Assembly: GCF_035083965.1 (NCBI RefSeq)
Contig: NC_089723.1
Location: 8,812,922 to 8,876,921 of the forward strand
DNA length: 64,000 bases
Source: Branchiostoma lanceolatum
Lineage: Eukaryota > Chordata > Leptocardii > Amphioxiformes > Branchiostomatidae
Reading direction: 5' to 3'
Shown here: piece after piece, positions 47,401 to 58,998 of the stretch
Layout of the letters: each line of letters opens with the position of its first letter
Numbering within the stretch: position 1 is the stretch's first letter
Position numbers and translations under genes: made by a program
Notes under the pieces: model-generated
Told to the model about the DNA's origin: nothing
What the model saw: the letters and a program-made list of their open reading frames with translations, nothing else
Databases searched by the model: none

Positions 47401-49533
47401 TTCAAATTGCTTTTTCATTTACATAAATTATGCAAGGTTATGTTTACCTTCAAATTACATATACAAGTCTAAAGTATAAAATTCCCATGATTTATCACTA
47501 AGTGGTTTTGCCATTTTTGTATTAATCATGCATATTAGCTCTTCATTTGCATGTTTGATATCTGTTTATGTTCCAGCTGCCATGAATTACATTTATTGAA
47601 GTCCACTTATGGAAACAATGGGCTTATAGAATTTCCTAATTCATTACGCAAATCAAGTCCTTATTTGCATAATACATATCTTATATAAGACATATATTAT
47701 ATGATATGCAATCTCTGTCTAAGCTAATTGCATGCCTAAATTGATGGAAATCCGTCGTTCCTTTCTTCTGTTGGCCTCTTTTTAATGTCCTGCACAAAAA
47801 CTTCCTTGCAGTTCCGAAATTAGATGTTAGGAACCTAAATTTTCCCCGATTTTCCCCAAAAACCTATCTGCCATATGCATACAGCTGTCAAGACCACAGC
47901 ATGTCTAGGCCAAGAGACACATTGAAAAACTACTTTGATTAAATTTTCTTATTTAGTATTTTATGCATATTTTTTTGCAAAATATACTGTTTTTCCTGGC
48001 GTGTTCTTCGAATTAATTCTTCTTCTTTTTTCTTCTGCCACAAAATCAAGTAGATGTATGATGATAGCTCTATAATTGGTAATGCAGAACTTATATTTCC
48101 CTTACAGTAAATGCTACGGATGCCATATTGAAGGTGAGGGTACCTTTAGGACAAGTGAATACACCTCAAGGCGCATTATGCTAATGAGGTTCTCATATGA
48201 ATAATTTGTGCAGAAGCTTATATTTCCCATACTGTACATACTACGGGTGTCATATCGGGGTTGAAAGTACCTGTAGGAAATGTGAATACACCTGACTGTA
48301 CATTATGCTAACAGGGTCCTCATCTGCATGATTTATGCAAAAAAATCCACATTTTCCGAACGCTAAATGCTACCGATATTGAACCGGCTGCTAGGGAGCC
48401 AAACCTTATGTCACTTCTTTCCGAGCACAAGAGCTGTTTACCGCCCAAGAAGTGACCTTATGTCCACAACTCGAGATTTAAAAAAAAAACTTGAGGGAAG
48501 CCACTAGAGGGCCAAAAATGCAATAATTTCAATTTTTTGCCAAACCCTACTATCACACAAAATATGAAACCAATTCATCTCAACTTATCTCGTTCACCAA
48601 CAGACACACCCACGTGCACAAACGTTGCTGAAAACATAACCTCAATTGCACTTCGTGGAGGTAATAGATATAGTCTCATATGCTATAATTTCCTTATTCT
48701 TCGTTCAACCGAGGCAGATTATCACCATAGAAATTACGGCATGTAGAATCACCGTCCCTTATAGTGGTTCGGGTAAGTAAAGCGTCATGGTATGTGAAAA
48801 AGACGTAGAGATTTCTGTATGTACGTTAGAGTGACAAAACCTTTGATGTATGGTAGATAAATACGTCAGTTTTGAGACTCTATGAGTTGAATGTCGATGT
48901 TTGGTCGGTGAAAAGTCACGTCTGTATTCTGTCGCTACCTACCGCTGTGCGTCGATTGCAGCTCAAAAGATCTTCGGTGAATGCCATGTAAGATAAATTT
49001 TTAAAGGGATCGAGCCCGAGACATTGTGTTCATGTTGTTTGCTGTATCCTAAGTTCGCACATATCAAATTCTGGTAAGTTCCTTGTCAACTTTCTATACA
49101 TTTTGAAGCAGAGAATCGTGTAGCTTTGGATTCTTAATCCTGTAAATGCCATTGAAAAACTATGCTATGCTACCTTTAATGCATGCGTGGGAGGGAAGAC
49201 ATAGAAGCTTTCGTCCTTAGGACGTCTTATAAACTTATATCCGCAAACGTTGCGACGAATATATATATATATATACATATATACATATATCTGAATATAC
49301 ATGTATCTGAAGCATGTGTGCTTGATTGGAAGGGAGCGAGATATTTCCGTACCGTTGCAACTGGCAACTCTTGCCAGTTTGTTCATGTAAGGCGTCTGCC
49401 ATCGCTCCATGACGGGCTTTCCCATGATTTCCAAATGCTCGTCCGTCGCATCGAAGTCCGCCGAGGCGTCCGTCCATGCCGGCTTGCAGTCTTCTCCCGA
49501 TCCGAAGATAGGCTGTCCCGCTTCAGCAGTCAT
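38337..49533 (-). CDS. GAMT: Guanidinoacetate N-methyltransferase, complete five-exon gene
   Basis: GAMT transfers a methyl group from S-adenosylmethionine to guanidinoacetate, giving creatine, in the cytosol. Exons (minus): 49533-49353, 45138-44993, 44259-44196, 39204-39026, 38477-38337. They total 711 nt, i.e. 236 residues plus stop, the length I recall for human GAMT, and all phases agree (1,0,1,0). Hallmarks in order: N-terminus with [29 protein letters not shown]-binding motif [52 protein letters not shown] with the expected catalytic Asp at residue 135; [20 protein letters not shown]; and a C-terminal [13 protein letters not shown]. Residue 46 is Gln where vertebrate enzymes have Glu. 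The introns hold many repeats. Confidence 0.97.
39026..39204 (-). CDS. GAMT: GAMT exon 4 (catalytic Asp, post-motif strands)
   Basis: Phase 1 in, phase 0 out at TTCAAG|GTATTA. The frame is [20 protein letters not shown], then [16 protein letters not shown] and [18 protein letters not shown], almost identical to vertebrate GAMT. Confidence 0.97.
40790..41030 (+). repeat. Degenerate tandem repeat of GAATGGAC-type units
   Basis: The motif (A)GAATGGACTC or GAATGGACCAGTCCAAA recurs about seven times at 30-60 bp spacing. The last unit runs into the palindrome at 41039, which also contains ATAATGGACTCC. Confidence 0.6.
41039..41142. repeat. Near-perfect 104-bp palindrome
   Basis: The arms centre on CCCCAATTGGGG (between 41090 and 41091). 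The left arm AAACATTGAAATCTAAG...CAATAATGGACTCC and the right arm GGAGTCCATTATTG...CTTAGATTTCAATGTTT differ at one position over 52 bp. There is essentially no loop. Confidence 0.95.
44196..44259 (-). CDS. GAMT: GAMT exon 3
   Basis: Phase 0 in, phase 1 out at GATG|GTGAGT. The frame [16 protein letters not shown], then TWYFD, matches the vertebrate VIPLKGLWEDVAPTLP segment. Confidence 0.95.
44993..45138 (-). CDS. GAMT: GAMT exon 2 (SAM-binding motif I)
   Basis: Phase 1 in, phase 0 out at CACAAG|GTAAGT. The frame is [20 protein letters not shown], then [20 protein letters not shown] and KEQTHK. Confidence 0.97.
45139..49352. other. GAMT intron 1 (about 4.2 kb)
   Basis: It contains a MITE (45639-45809), a degenerate dispersed repeat ending in a CTTCTCCGAGTAC hairpin (about 45885-46705), and AT-rich sequence to about 48660 with many TTATGCAAAT and TTTGCATAAT boxes in both orientations. 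No gene was recognised. Confidence 0.6.
45639..45809. mobile_element. MITE of the CTCCAAGCAGAGG family
   Basis: ACTCTCCAAGCAGAGG...GACGTGTTTTTAGGTGTTTTTGTC is mirrored by AACAAAAATGCCTAAAC...ACACCTCTGCTTGGAGG. Confidence 0.85.
49353..49533 (-). CDS. GAMT: GAMT exon 1 (start codon, substrate-binding N-terminus)
   Basis: ATG at 49533-49531 begins [20 protein letters not shown], then [18 protein letters not shown] and [18 protein letters not shown], aligning residue for residue with vertebrate GAMT. It ends AACG|GTACGG in phase 1. Confidence 0.95.
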
Positions 49534-50202
49534 ATTGGTAGGGAGGTCAGTGTGTGTTAGAAAAAAAAACGTTAAAAGTACACGTTTTGCTTCCCAGCTA
49601 GTATTGCTGTTTAGCAGGTTTTCGTGTCGCTGGATTTTCCCCCTGATCGCCAGACGGAAGCATCTGTTTGGTTACAATAATAGATACTACGCGTGCTCTT
49701 TTTAGTAGACATCTGGCTAGATGAAAATGTGTGATTGGTAGTTGCAATAATCCATGCGTCCTTGATAATAGTTTAGTGGAAGAGAACTTGATATGCATTC
49801 AAATTTCGTGTGTGTGACGTAGTGTCTAAAATAATACTGTAGATATAATTTTGAAACGTGACCCTTTTCAGCTTAAAATACGCATGCAATGCCTCTAAAG
49901 GCAGTATGCAACATCAGGGCGCTCAACTGTGATAAGATCAACAAAAATTGTCGCGAGCTTACTATAGGAAATGTAATACTGTAAGTAAATAGAAGTACGC
50001 GATATGCGAAATTATTGGTAATCCTAGATCTTATGGCTTTTTCTTCTTTGATGTTTTATGAATTTTCTACTTCATCATTTGCATTTCTTTACCTTTATTT
50101 TGAATTATGAGAAATTTCAAAAGTTTCCCCATTTTCGATACCACTCATCAGTTAGGGTCATATGATCATAGATAAAAAGAAGGCTAACCCAGATATGAAT
50201 GA

Positions 50203-50206
<4 letters not shown>

Positions 50207-50283
<77 letters not shown>
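50207..50283. repeat. (TA)n microsatellite
   Basis: About 77 bp of TA units with one G interruption near the end. Confidence 0.97.
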
Positions 50284-51185
50284 TCTTTTCATGTCTATTG
50301 TCAACAGGTATCCCTCCACAACTTTTGCAGTTTTGTAATAGGACATTCGAAAAATTAATCACCCAGCCTGACTCCAGTATCCAATCTTTGCGAATTCCAG
50401 TATCCGACATTTTGACAATCACATGCCAATCTACAGTTCGACAGAACCGATATCAGTGCTTTGTATTTAGTGGTAAATTATATAGCAGCAGTAAGTGTGT
50501 TGATCATCTTGATATGTGCAATCACGAAAATTCAGCATTGTCGCACGCATCAAAATTCAGTGGACATACCATACATTGAAGACCGTCATATACTACAGAC
50601 ATGTGCAATATACAATTCCGCTATTTGCAAGTTTGTTTGTAAGGCCACACCAAGTTGATTTTACGGATGACGTCCTCTGAAGATCCCAAAACTAATGCGC
50701 ACTGGCGATGAAAAGAAAAATTCCAGCCAAAAAATGCTGCTTCATCACAAAAGTACAAAGCTGGTATTGCGATTTGAAGCACAGAAAACCATGTATCAAG
50801 CAAACAACACGGCTTTATTTGTAGGAGGTACATGTAGGTTGTCTGTTCATCATAGCATACTCAGCGCAAGTGATTGATGTTAGACATATTGACAAAAACG
50901 ACCAAAGCCGTATACTATTAGAAAGTATTTGTCTCCAAGGACTGTGGATAATATTTGACTGTGATGAGAATAATCATAAGGGCACTTTCAACATACATGG
51001 CATTGAATGAATGAATGAATGGTTTATTTGCACAGAGGCATGTTAAAAACATTTCGCAGCCAGTAGGCTGAATTGCATGTTTTTGTACAGAGTAATCCTT
51101 TCTACACATGGAACTATAAAATTACAAGTAATAAAAAAGACTTACTACATATAAATATTACGCATATACTTTGAACTTACATACA

Positions 51186-51186
51186 C

Positions 51187-51281
<95 letters not shown>
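51186..51281. repeat. (CAT)n trinucleotide repeat
   Basis: About 96 bp of uninterrupted CAT/ATC units. A shorter run recurs at about 51386-51401 within a duplicated flank. Confidence 0.97.
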
Positions 51282-53388
51282 TCTTTCGGTTTCCAGATTT
51301 ACATAAACTTCCTAAGAATAAATATTGCACATATACTAGTGACGAATTCATATAGTGGTAAATATACTTTAAACTTAAATATACTTCATCATCATCATCA
51401 TTCTTCCGGGTTTCCGAATTTACATAAACTTCCTAGAAATAGATATTGCACATATACTAGTGACGAATTCATATAGTAATGACGGTTTAAGCGTCCAAAC
51501 AATGATTAGCTGTGTGTGTTTAGGAGTTTAGCAAAGTAAGGGATAGGTGGTGTTATACATTGGACGCCATATCAAGCATTTCATGGTTCACACATACATA
51601 AGGCCTCAACTCCTCTCCTAATCTTTGCAAAAGAAACGTGTGAGAGTTACTCTGAAAAGTTCATGTTTGAAATTCCGTCTGGGCGATGCTCCCTGGCCGT
51701 ACGACTGTGCACACGTAACATTCCCACAGACAACGTCGATGACATACCAATCCGCAATTACAGTTTTTTTGGGAACTTTGATGCTGACGTATTTTGTGAT
51801 AGTACATAACAACATTTACGACAAGCCGGCACAATGCTGGCCCTCTGTGGCAATCTTATTCGGCCAGTTACGGAGTTCCGTGTAGCCTCGGAGGAGGTGA
51901 TTCTCTTTTTATCGAGAACAGGCGAAAATCAATGCGCACGCGGACATCATCGACAAAATTAAGATGGTGTGGCCTATTAAAGTCAAAATAAACAGCATTA
52001 CTAGGGTCCAAGAACCAGGACCAAGGACTCAAAAGCGTGCATAAGCGAGTCAAAGATGGCATGGTTGGAAGTCGGTATCGGCCTCCAAGTACCGTTAGAT
52101 GATCAACCAATGTTATATTGGGGCAAATACATATCTATTAAACCTGGAAATACAATTTACCACTGAAATAATTAAAGTTTAGCATTGTAACTAATGCAAA
52201 AAAACCGATCCCATCAATACCCATTTCATTCCCTGGCAAAGAGACGCTTATGTTTTTTTGTGCTTTTTAACAGACAAGGACGACGTGGCACTGCACTGAA
52301 GATCTTTATAACTTATATTTGACAGTGCCACGTACAGAAAATAGATAAATGCAAGTGAGGTTATATTGAACAACTGTTGATTTATTTTGAAATGATAGAT
52401 AGATTTCAAATGATACTAAGTTCGTAGTACAAATGCCTTATTAATCGTAATACTATCGTGCTCGCGTGTCACCAATCCTGTCGCTGTTGCTATCACACCG
52501 CAGTATTGTTATGTTGTCTGCATCGCAGTATTCTAACCCTCCTGCAGCTCTGTTGCCCCAGACGGTCAGCCTAGTAGTCTGGCTTTGGTGTTGTGCAGAT
52601 GTGGTCTTCTAGCAGTGAGAGGACTACAGCCTGTTAAAATAACACAATCACAAATGTAACCTTGGCATATTTCGCAGCTCTTGTAACATTGCCTAAATAA
52701 CAATGTCAAGAAAGCCTGATATTTGAGTCGACGCAGAATTAGGTCGTGGCAAAGGTCTGCAATTCATTATTCCAAGGACATCTGTTTTCGGCTGTTGTAA
52801 GAGGCAATGATGTGAACTCTTCACCATAAGAGGATAAATTATTGGCCGTTAACTACCGGGAAACAACAGCTGGGCCAACAGCTGAGCCGGAAGGAAGCAG
52901 ACGACAGTACGAGTATATAGGGCATGCGCTTTATCTGTATACTGGAAACATAAATTCTATACGCCTTTGATTTAACCACTTTTGATATTTTTACCTTTGG
53001 TCCAATAAAAGTCAGCAGGGTAATGCAGAAACTATTAATTGCATTCCGAAGCAATTAGATTATAGGCCGACTGACATATACTGCATTTGTAATGTCATGA
53101 AGACTAACATTACAGCAAAGTACTCAACAGTTTCTATACCGTTTCGTATGGTGAGGGAGGGGCAGGACGTTTTAAACGAGGACACAATTTGTAACGCGTA
53201 TGACCATCTCAGTCATTATTTGTTTTTGGCTCAAACAAGAATAAAGTGCCTTATGTTCTTTTTGATTAAACAAAAAAAAATATGACGACACACTCGAACT
53301 TAGAGCAATGTATCTGTTGATATCTGACGGTTTACGAGGGAAGAAATACGAAAAGTTTAGTTCTAGTTCTATGCTTGTGGGAAAACGT

Positions 53389-53525
53389 ATTCTCCAAGCA
53401 GAGGTTTCGGTCGAGTAGGGTGGGAGTGTCCAGGACTTTTAACGGCTCGTTCTCTGAATGTAAAGAGACGTCAAAAATGCCGGACACACCTACCCTACTC
53501 GACCGAAACCTCTGTTTGAAGACTA
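53389..53525. mobile_element. MITE in array unit 1
   Basis: ATTCTCCAAGCAGAGGTTTC...TCGAGTAGGGTGGGAGTGTCC is mirrored by GGACACACCTACCCTACTCG...GAAACCTCTGTTTGAAGACT. Confidence 0.85.
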
Positions 53526-53639
53526 GGAAAAACGGTGTTGTTAACCGACGAATGCATGTTTCACATTGAATTGAACAATTGAAAAAAAGCTTAGCAATAG
53601 CTTAGTACAGTTTTGATGTTGTTTTATGTGTTGTAAAAA

Positions 53640-53870
53640 GGTTGGTAAACGAGTGAGATGCATACATTTGGAACACCTGTTGCGTTAAGTCGGTCTCTGC
53701 GACAGCAAAGAGAATACCCAGGAATAGTGATACAGTCTGCTCCGTCCTTAACAGTGTGGACTAAATATGTGTCAATAACAATTTCTATTGACTGGAGTCT
53801 GTGGCCTAGGTTAGATAACTCGCCTAAGTTTGATCGTAGACCTCTGATGTTTACTTCCAGTATGCTCAAG
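53640..53870 (-). mobile_element. LINE endonuclease-domain fragment in unit 1
   Basis: The minus frame reads SILEVNIRGLRSNLGELS, then TVKDGADCITIPGYSLCC and RRDR. This is the N-terminal strand and loops of an APE-type endonuclease of a CR1/L2-like LINE. The catalytic Glu of the ET motif is replaced (VIDTYL), so it is inactive. Confidence 0.75.
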
Positions 53871-55274
53871 CTCATACAGGACCAAGAACCAAATTGCTCA
53901 GAACATGTGACGTGTAAAGTGCATAAGCGAGTCAAAGATGGTTGGAAGTCCGTATCGGCCTCCAAGTACCGTTAGATTATCAACTATTGTTATATTGGGG
54001 CAAATACGTATCTATTAAACCTGGAAATACAGTTCACCACTGAAATGATTTAAGTCTAGCATTGTAACCAATGCAAAAAAAAAACGATCCCATCAATACT
54101 CATTTCATTCCCTGGCAAAGAGACGATTATTCTTTTGCTTTTTAACAGACATGAACGACATGAACGACTCAAGTTCTTTATAACTTAAATTTGATACTGC
54201 CACGTACAGAAAATAGATAAATGCAAGTGAGGTTATATTGAACAACTGTTGATTTATTTTGAAATGATTGATTGATTGATTGATCTCAAATGATACTAAG
54301 TTCGTAATACAAAGGCCGTATTAATCGTAATACTATCGTGCTCGCGTGTCACCAATCCTGTCGCTGTTGCGATCACACCGCAGTATTGTTATGTTGTCTG
54401 CATCGCAGTATTCTAACCCTCCTGCAGCTTTGTTGCCCCAGACGGTCAGCCTAGTAGTCTGGCTTTGGTGTTGTGCAAATGTGGTCTTCTAGCAGTGAGA
54501 GGACTACAGCCTGTAAAAATAACACAATCACAAATGTAACCTTGGCATATTTCGCAGCTCTTGTAACATTGCCTAAATAACAATGTCAAGAAAGCCTGAT
54601 ATTTGAGTCGACGCAGAATTAGGTCGTGGCAAAGGTCTTCAATTCATTATTCCAAGGACATCTGTTTTCGGCTGTTGTAAGAGGCAATGATGTGACCTCT
54701 TCACCATAAGAGGATAAATTATTGGCCGTTAACTACCGGGAAACAACAGCTGGGCCAACAGCTGAGCCGGAAGGAAGCAGGCGACAGTACGAGTATATAG
54801 GGCCTGCGCTTTATCTGTTTACTGGAAACATAAATTCTATTCGCCTTTAATTTAACCACTTTTGATATTTTTACCTTTGGTCCAATAAAAGTCAGCAGGG
54901 TAATGCAGAAACTATTAATTGCATTCCGAAGCAATTAGATTATAGGCCGACTGACATATACATATACTGCATTTGTAATGTCATGAAGACTAACATTGCA
55001 GCAAAGTACTCAACAGTTTCTATACCGTTTCGTATGGTGAGGGAGGGGCAGGACGATTTAAACGAGGACACAATTTGTAACGCGTATGACCATCTCAGTC
55101 ATCATTTGTTTTTGGCTCAAACAAGAATAAAGTGCCTTATGTTCTTTTTAATGAAACAAAAAAAATGAGGACGACACACTCGAACTTAGAGCAATGTATC
55201 TGTTGATATCTGACGGTTTACGAGGGAAGAAATACGAAAAGTTTAGTTCTAGTTCTATGCTTGTGGGAAAACGT

Positions 55275-55412
55275 ATACTCCAAGCAGAGGTTTCCGTCGA
55301 GTAGGGTGGGAGTTTCCAGGATTTTAACGGCTCTCTCTCTCTGAAGGAAGAGAGACGTTAAAAATGTCGGACACATATACCCTACTCGACCGAAACCTCT
55401 GTTTGAAGACTA
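55275..55412. mobile_element. MITE in array unit 2
   Basis: Same element as in unit 1; the spacer reads TCTCTCTCTCTGAAGGAAGAG instead of the unit 1 version. Confidence 0.85.
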
Positions 55413-55519
55413 GGAAAACGGAGTTGTCAACTGACGAATGCATGCTTCACATGGAATTGAAGAATTAAAAGAAAGCTTGATAATAGCGATGTAAAGTTTT
55501 GATGTGTTTTATGTGTTTT

Positions 55520-55756
55520 AAAAAAGGTTGGTAAACGAGTGAGATGCATACATTTGGAACACCTGTTGCGTTAAGTCGGTCTCTGCGACAGCAAAGAGAA
55601 TACCCAGGAATAGTGATACAGTCTGCTCCGTCCTTAACAGTGTGGTCTAGATATGTGTCAATAACACTTTCTTTTGGCTGGAGTCTGTGGCCTAGGTTAG
55701 ATAACTCGCCTAAGTTTGATCGTAGACCTCTGATGTTTACTTCCAGTATGCTCAAG
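55520..55756 (-). mobile_element. LINE endonuclease-domain fragment in unit 2
   Basis: The same frame as unit 1 with few changes (VIDTYLDHTVKDGADCITIP). Confidence 0.75.
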
Positions 55757-57158
55757 CTCATACAGGACCAAGAACCAAATTGCTCAGAACATGTGACGCG
55801 TGAAGTGCATAAGCGAGTCAAAGATGGTTGGAAGTCCGTATCGGCCTCCAAGTACCGTTAGATGATCAACTATTGTTATATTGGGGCAAATACGTATCTA
55901 TTAAACCTGGAAATACAGTTCACCACTGAAATGATTGTAAGTCTAGCATTGTAACCAATGCAAAAAAAAAAACGATCCCATCAATACTCATTTCATTCCC
56001 TGGCAAAGAGACGATTATTCTTTTGCTTTTTAACAGACATGAACGACATGAACGACTCAAGTTCTTTATAACTTAGATTTGATACTGCCACGTACAGAAA
56101 ATAGATAAATGCAAGTGAGGTTATATTCAACAACTGTTGATTTATTTTGAAATGATTGATTGATTGATCTCAAATGATACTAATTTCGTAATGCAAAGGC
56201 CGTATTAATCGTAATACTGTCGTGCTCGCGTGTCACCAATCCTGTCGCTGTTGCTATCACACCGCAGGATTGTTATGTTGTCTGCATCGCAGTATTCTAA
56301 CCCTCCTGCAGCTCTGTTGCCCCAGACGGTCAGCCTAGTAGTCTGGCTTTGGTGTTGTGCAGATGTGGTCTTCTAGCAGTGAGAGGACTGCAGCCTGTAA
56401 AAACAACACAATCACAAATGTAACCTTGGCATATTTCGCAGCTCTTGTAACATTGCCTAAATAACAATGTCAAGAAAGCCTGATATTTGAGTCGACGCAG
56501 AATTAGGTCGTGGCAAAGGTCTGCAATTCATTATTCCAAGGACATCTGTTTTCGGCTGTTGTAAGAGGCAATGATGTGAACTCTTCACCATAAGAGGATA
56601 AATCATTGGCCGTTAATACCGGGAAACAACAGCTGGGCCAACAGCTGAGCCGGAAGGAAGCAGACGACAGTACGAGTATATAGGGCCTGCACTTTATCTG
56701 TATACTGGAAACATAAATTCTATACGCCTTTAATTTAACCATTTTTGATATTTTTACCTTTGGTCCAATAAAAGTCAGCAGGGTAATGCAGAAACTATTA
56801 ATTGCATTCCGAAGCAATTAGATTATAGGCCGACTGACATAAACATATACTGCATTTGTAATGTCATGAAGACTAACATTACAGCAAAGTACTCAACAGT
56901 TTCTATACCGTTTCGTATGGTGAGGGAGGGGCAGGACGATTTAAACAAGGACACAATTTGTAACGCGTATGACCATCTCAGTCATTATTTGTTTTTGGCT
57001 CAAACAAGAATAAAGTGCCTTATGTTCTTTTTAATGAAACAAAAAAAAAGATGACGACACACTCGAACTTAGAGCAATGTATCTGTTGATATCTGACGGT
57101 TTACGAGGGAAGAAATACGAAAAGTTTAGTTCTAGTTCTATGCTTGTGGGAAAACGTA

Positions 57159-57296
57159 TTCTCCAAGCAGAGGTTTCGGTCGAGTAGGGTGGGAGTGTCC
57201 AGGATTTTAACGGCTCTCTCTCTCTGAAGGAAGAGAGACGTTAAAAATGCCGGACACACCTACCCTACTCGACCGAAACCTCTGTTTGAAGACTAG
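57159..57296. mobile_element. MITE in array unit 3
   Basis: Same position and sequence as the units 1 and 2 copies; it shares the unit 2 spacer. Confidence 0.85.
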
Positions 57297-57399
57297 GAAA
57301 ACGGAGTTGTCAACTGACGAATGCATGCTTCACATTGAATTGAAGAATTTAAAGAAAGCTTAATAATAGCGATGTACAGTTTTGATGTGTTTTATGTGT

Positions 57400-57639
57400 T
57401 TTAAAAAAGGTTGGTAAACGAGTGAGATGCATACATTTGGAACATCTGTTGCGTTAAGTCGGTCTCTGCGACAGCAAAGAGAATACCCAGGAATAGTGAT
57501 ACAGTCTGCTCCGTCCTTAACAGTGTGGTCTAGATATGTGTCAATAACAATTTCTATTGGCTGGAGTCTGTGGCCTAGGTTAGATAACTCGCCTAAGTTT
57601 GATCGTAGACCTCTGATGTTTACTTCCAGTATGCTCAAG
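57400..57639 (-). mobile_element. LINE endonuclease-domain fragment in unit 3
   Basis: Same frame as the other units (ILEVNIRGLRSNLGELSNLG, DGADCITIPGYSLCC). Confidence 0.75.
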
Positions 57640-58998
57640 CTCATACAGGACCAAGAACCAAATTGCTCAGAACATGTGACGCGTGAAGTGCATAAGCGAG
57701 TCAAAGATCGTTGGAAGTCCGTATCGGCCTCCAAGTACCGTTAGATGATCAACTATTGTTATATTGGGGCGAATACGTATCTATTAAACCTGAAAATACA
57801 GTTCACTACTGAAATGATTTAAGTCTAGCATTGTAACCAATGCAAAAAAAAACGATCCCATCCATACTCATTTCATTCCCTGGCAAAGAGACGATTATTC
57901 TTTTGCTTTTTAACAGACATGAACGACATGAACGACTCAAGTTCTTTATAACTTAAATTTGATACTGCCACGTACAGAAAATAGATAAATGCAAGTGAGG
58001 TTATATTGAACAACTGTTGATTTATTTTGAAATGTTTGATTGATTGATTGATCTCAAATGATACTAAGTTCGTAATGCAAAGGCCGTATTAATCGTAATA
58101 CTATCGTGCTCGCGTGTCACCAATCCTGTCGCTGTTGCTATCACACCGCAGTATTGTTATGTTGTCTGCATCGCAGTATTATAACCCTCCTGCAGCTTTG
58201 TTGCCCCAGACGGTCAGCCTAGTTGTCTGGCTTTGGTGTTGTGCAAATGTGGTCTTCTAGCAGTGAGAGGACTACAGCCTGTAAAAATAACACAATCACA
58301 AATGTAACCTTGGCATATTTTACAGCTCTTGTAACATTGCCTAAATAACAATGTCAAGAAAGCCTGATATTTGAGTCGACGCAGAATTAGGTCGTGGCAA
58401 AGGTCTGCATTCATTATTCCAAGGACATCTGTTTTCGGCTGTTGTAAGAGGCAATGATGTGAACTCTTCACCATAAGAGGATAAATTATTGGCCGTTAAC
58501 TACCGGGAAACAACAGCTGGGCCAACAGCTGAGCCGGAAGGAAGCAGACGACAGTACGAGTATATAGGGCCTGCACTTTATCTGTATACTGGAAACATAA
58601 ATTCTATACGCCTTTAATTTAACCACTTTTGATATTTTTACCTTTGGTCCAATAAAAGTCAGCAAGGTAATGCAGAAACTATTAATTGCATTCCGAAGCA
58701 ATTAGATTATAGGCCGACTGACATGTACTGCATTTGTAATGTCATGAAACCTAACATTACAGCAAGCTACTCATCAGGTTCTAAACCGTTTCGTATGGTG
58801 AGGGAGGGGCAGGACGATTTAAACGAGGACACAATTTGTAACGCGTATGACCATCTCAGTCATTATTTGTTTTTGGCTCAAACACTTCGAATAAAGTATT
58901 GTATGTTTTTTTAATGAAACAAAAAAAGATGACGACACACTCGAACTTAGAGCAATGTATCTGTTGATATCTGACGGTTGACGAGGGAAGAAAGACGA

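Larger units (their letters stand above)
49534..52007. other. Upstream of GAMT: simple repeats, no gene
   Basis: It contains a (TA)n tract at about 50207-50283, a (CAT)n tract at about 51186-51281, a duplicated 70-bp block (CATATACTAGTGACGAATTC at about 51331 and 51452) and two copies of the short dispersed repeat (about 50635-50710, minus; about 51915-51985, plus). Promoter elements for GAMT should lie just above 49533, but I see no clear TATA box. Confidence 0.5.

Noticed and set aside
49183-49705. Plus-strand open frames over GAMT exon 1
   Set aside because: They are the opposite strand of a clearly identified GAMT exon.
51145-51476. Poly-Asp and poly-His open frames
   Set aside because: They are the (CAT)n tract on either strand, without coding context.
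52839-53054. A 71-codon frame conserved in all four array units (also at 54719, 56503, 58486)
   Set aside because: Unit-to-unit changes are mostly amino-acid replacements and one unit has a frameshift, so conservation reflects recent duplication rather than selection on a protein.
53658-53975. A 105-codon plus-strand frame repeated in the array
   Set aside because: It is antisense to the LINE endonuclease fragment, whose minus-strand frame has recognisable residues.
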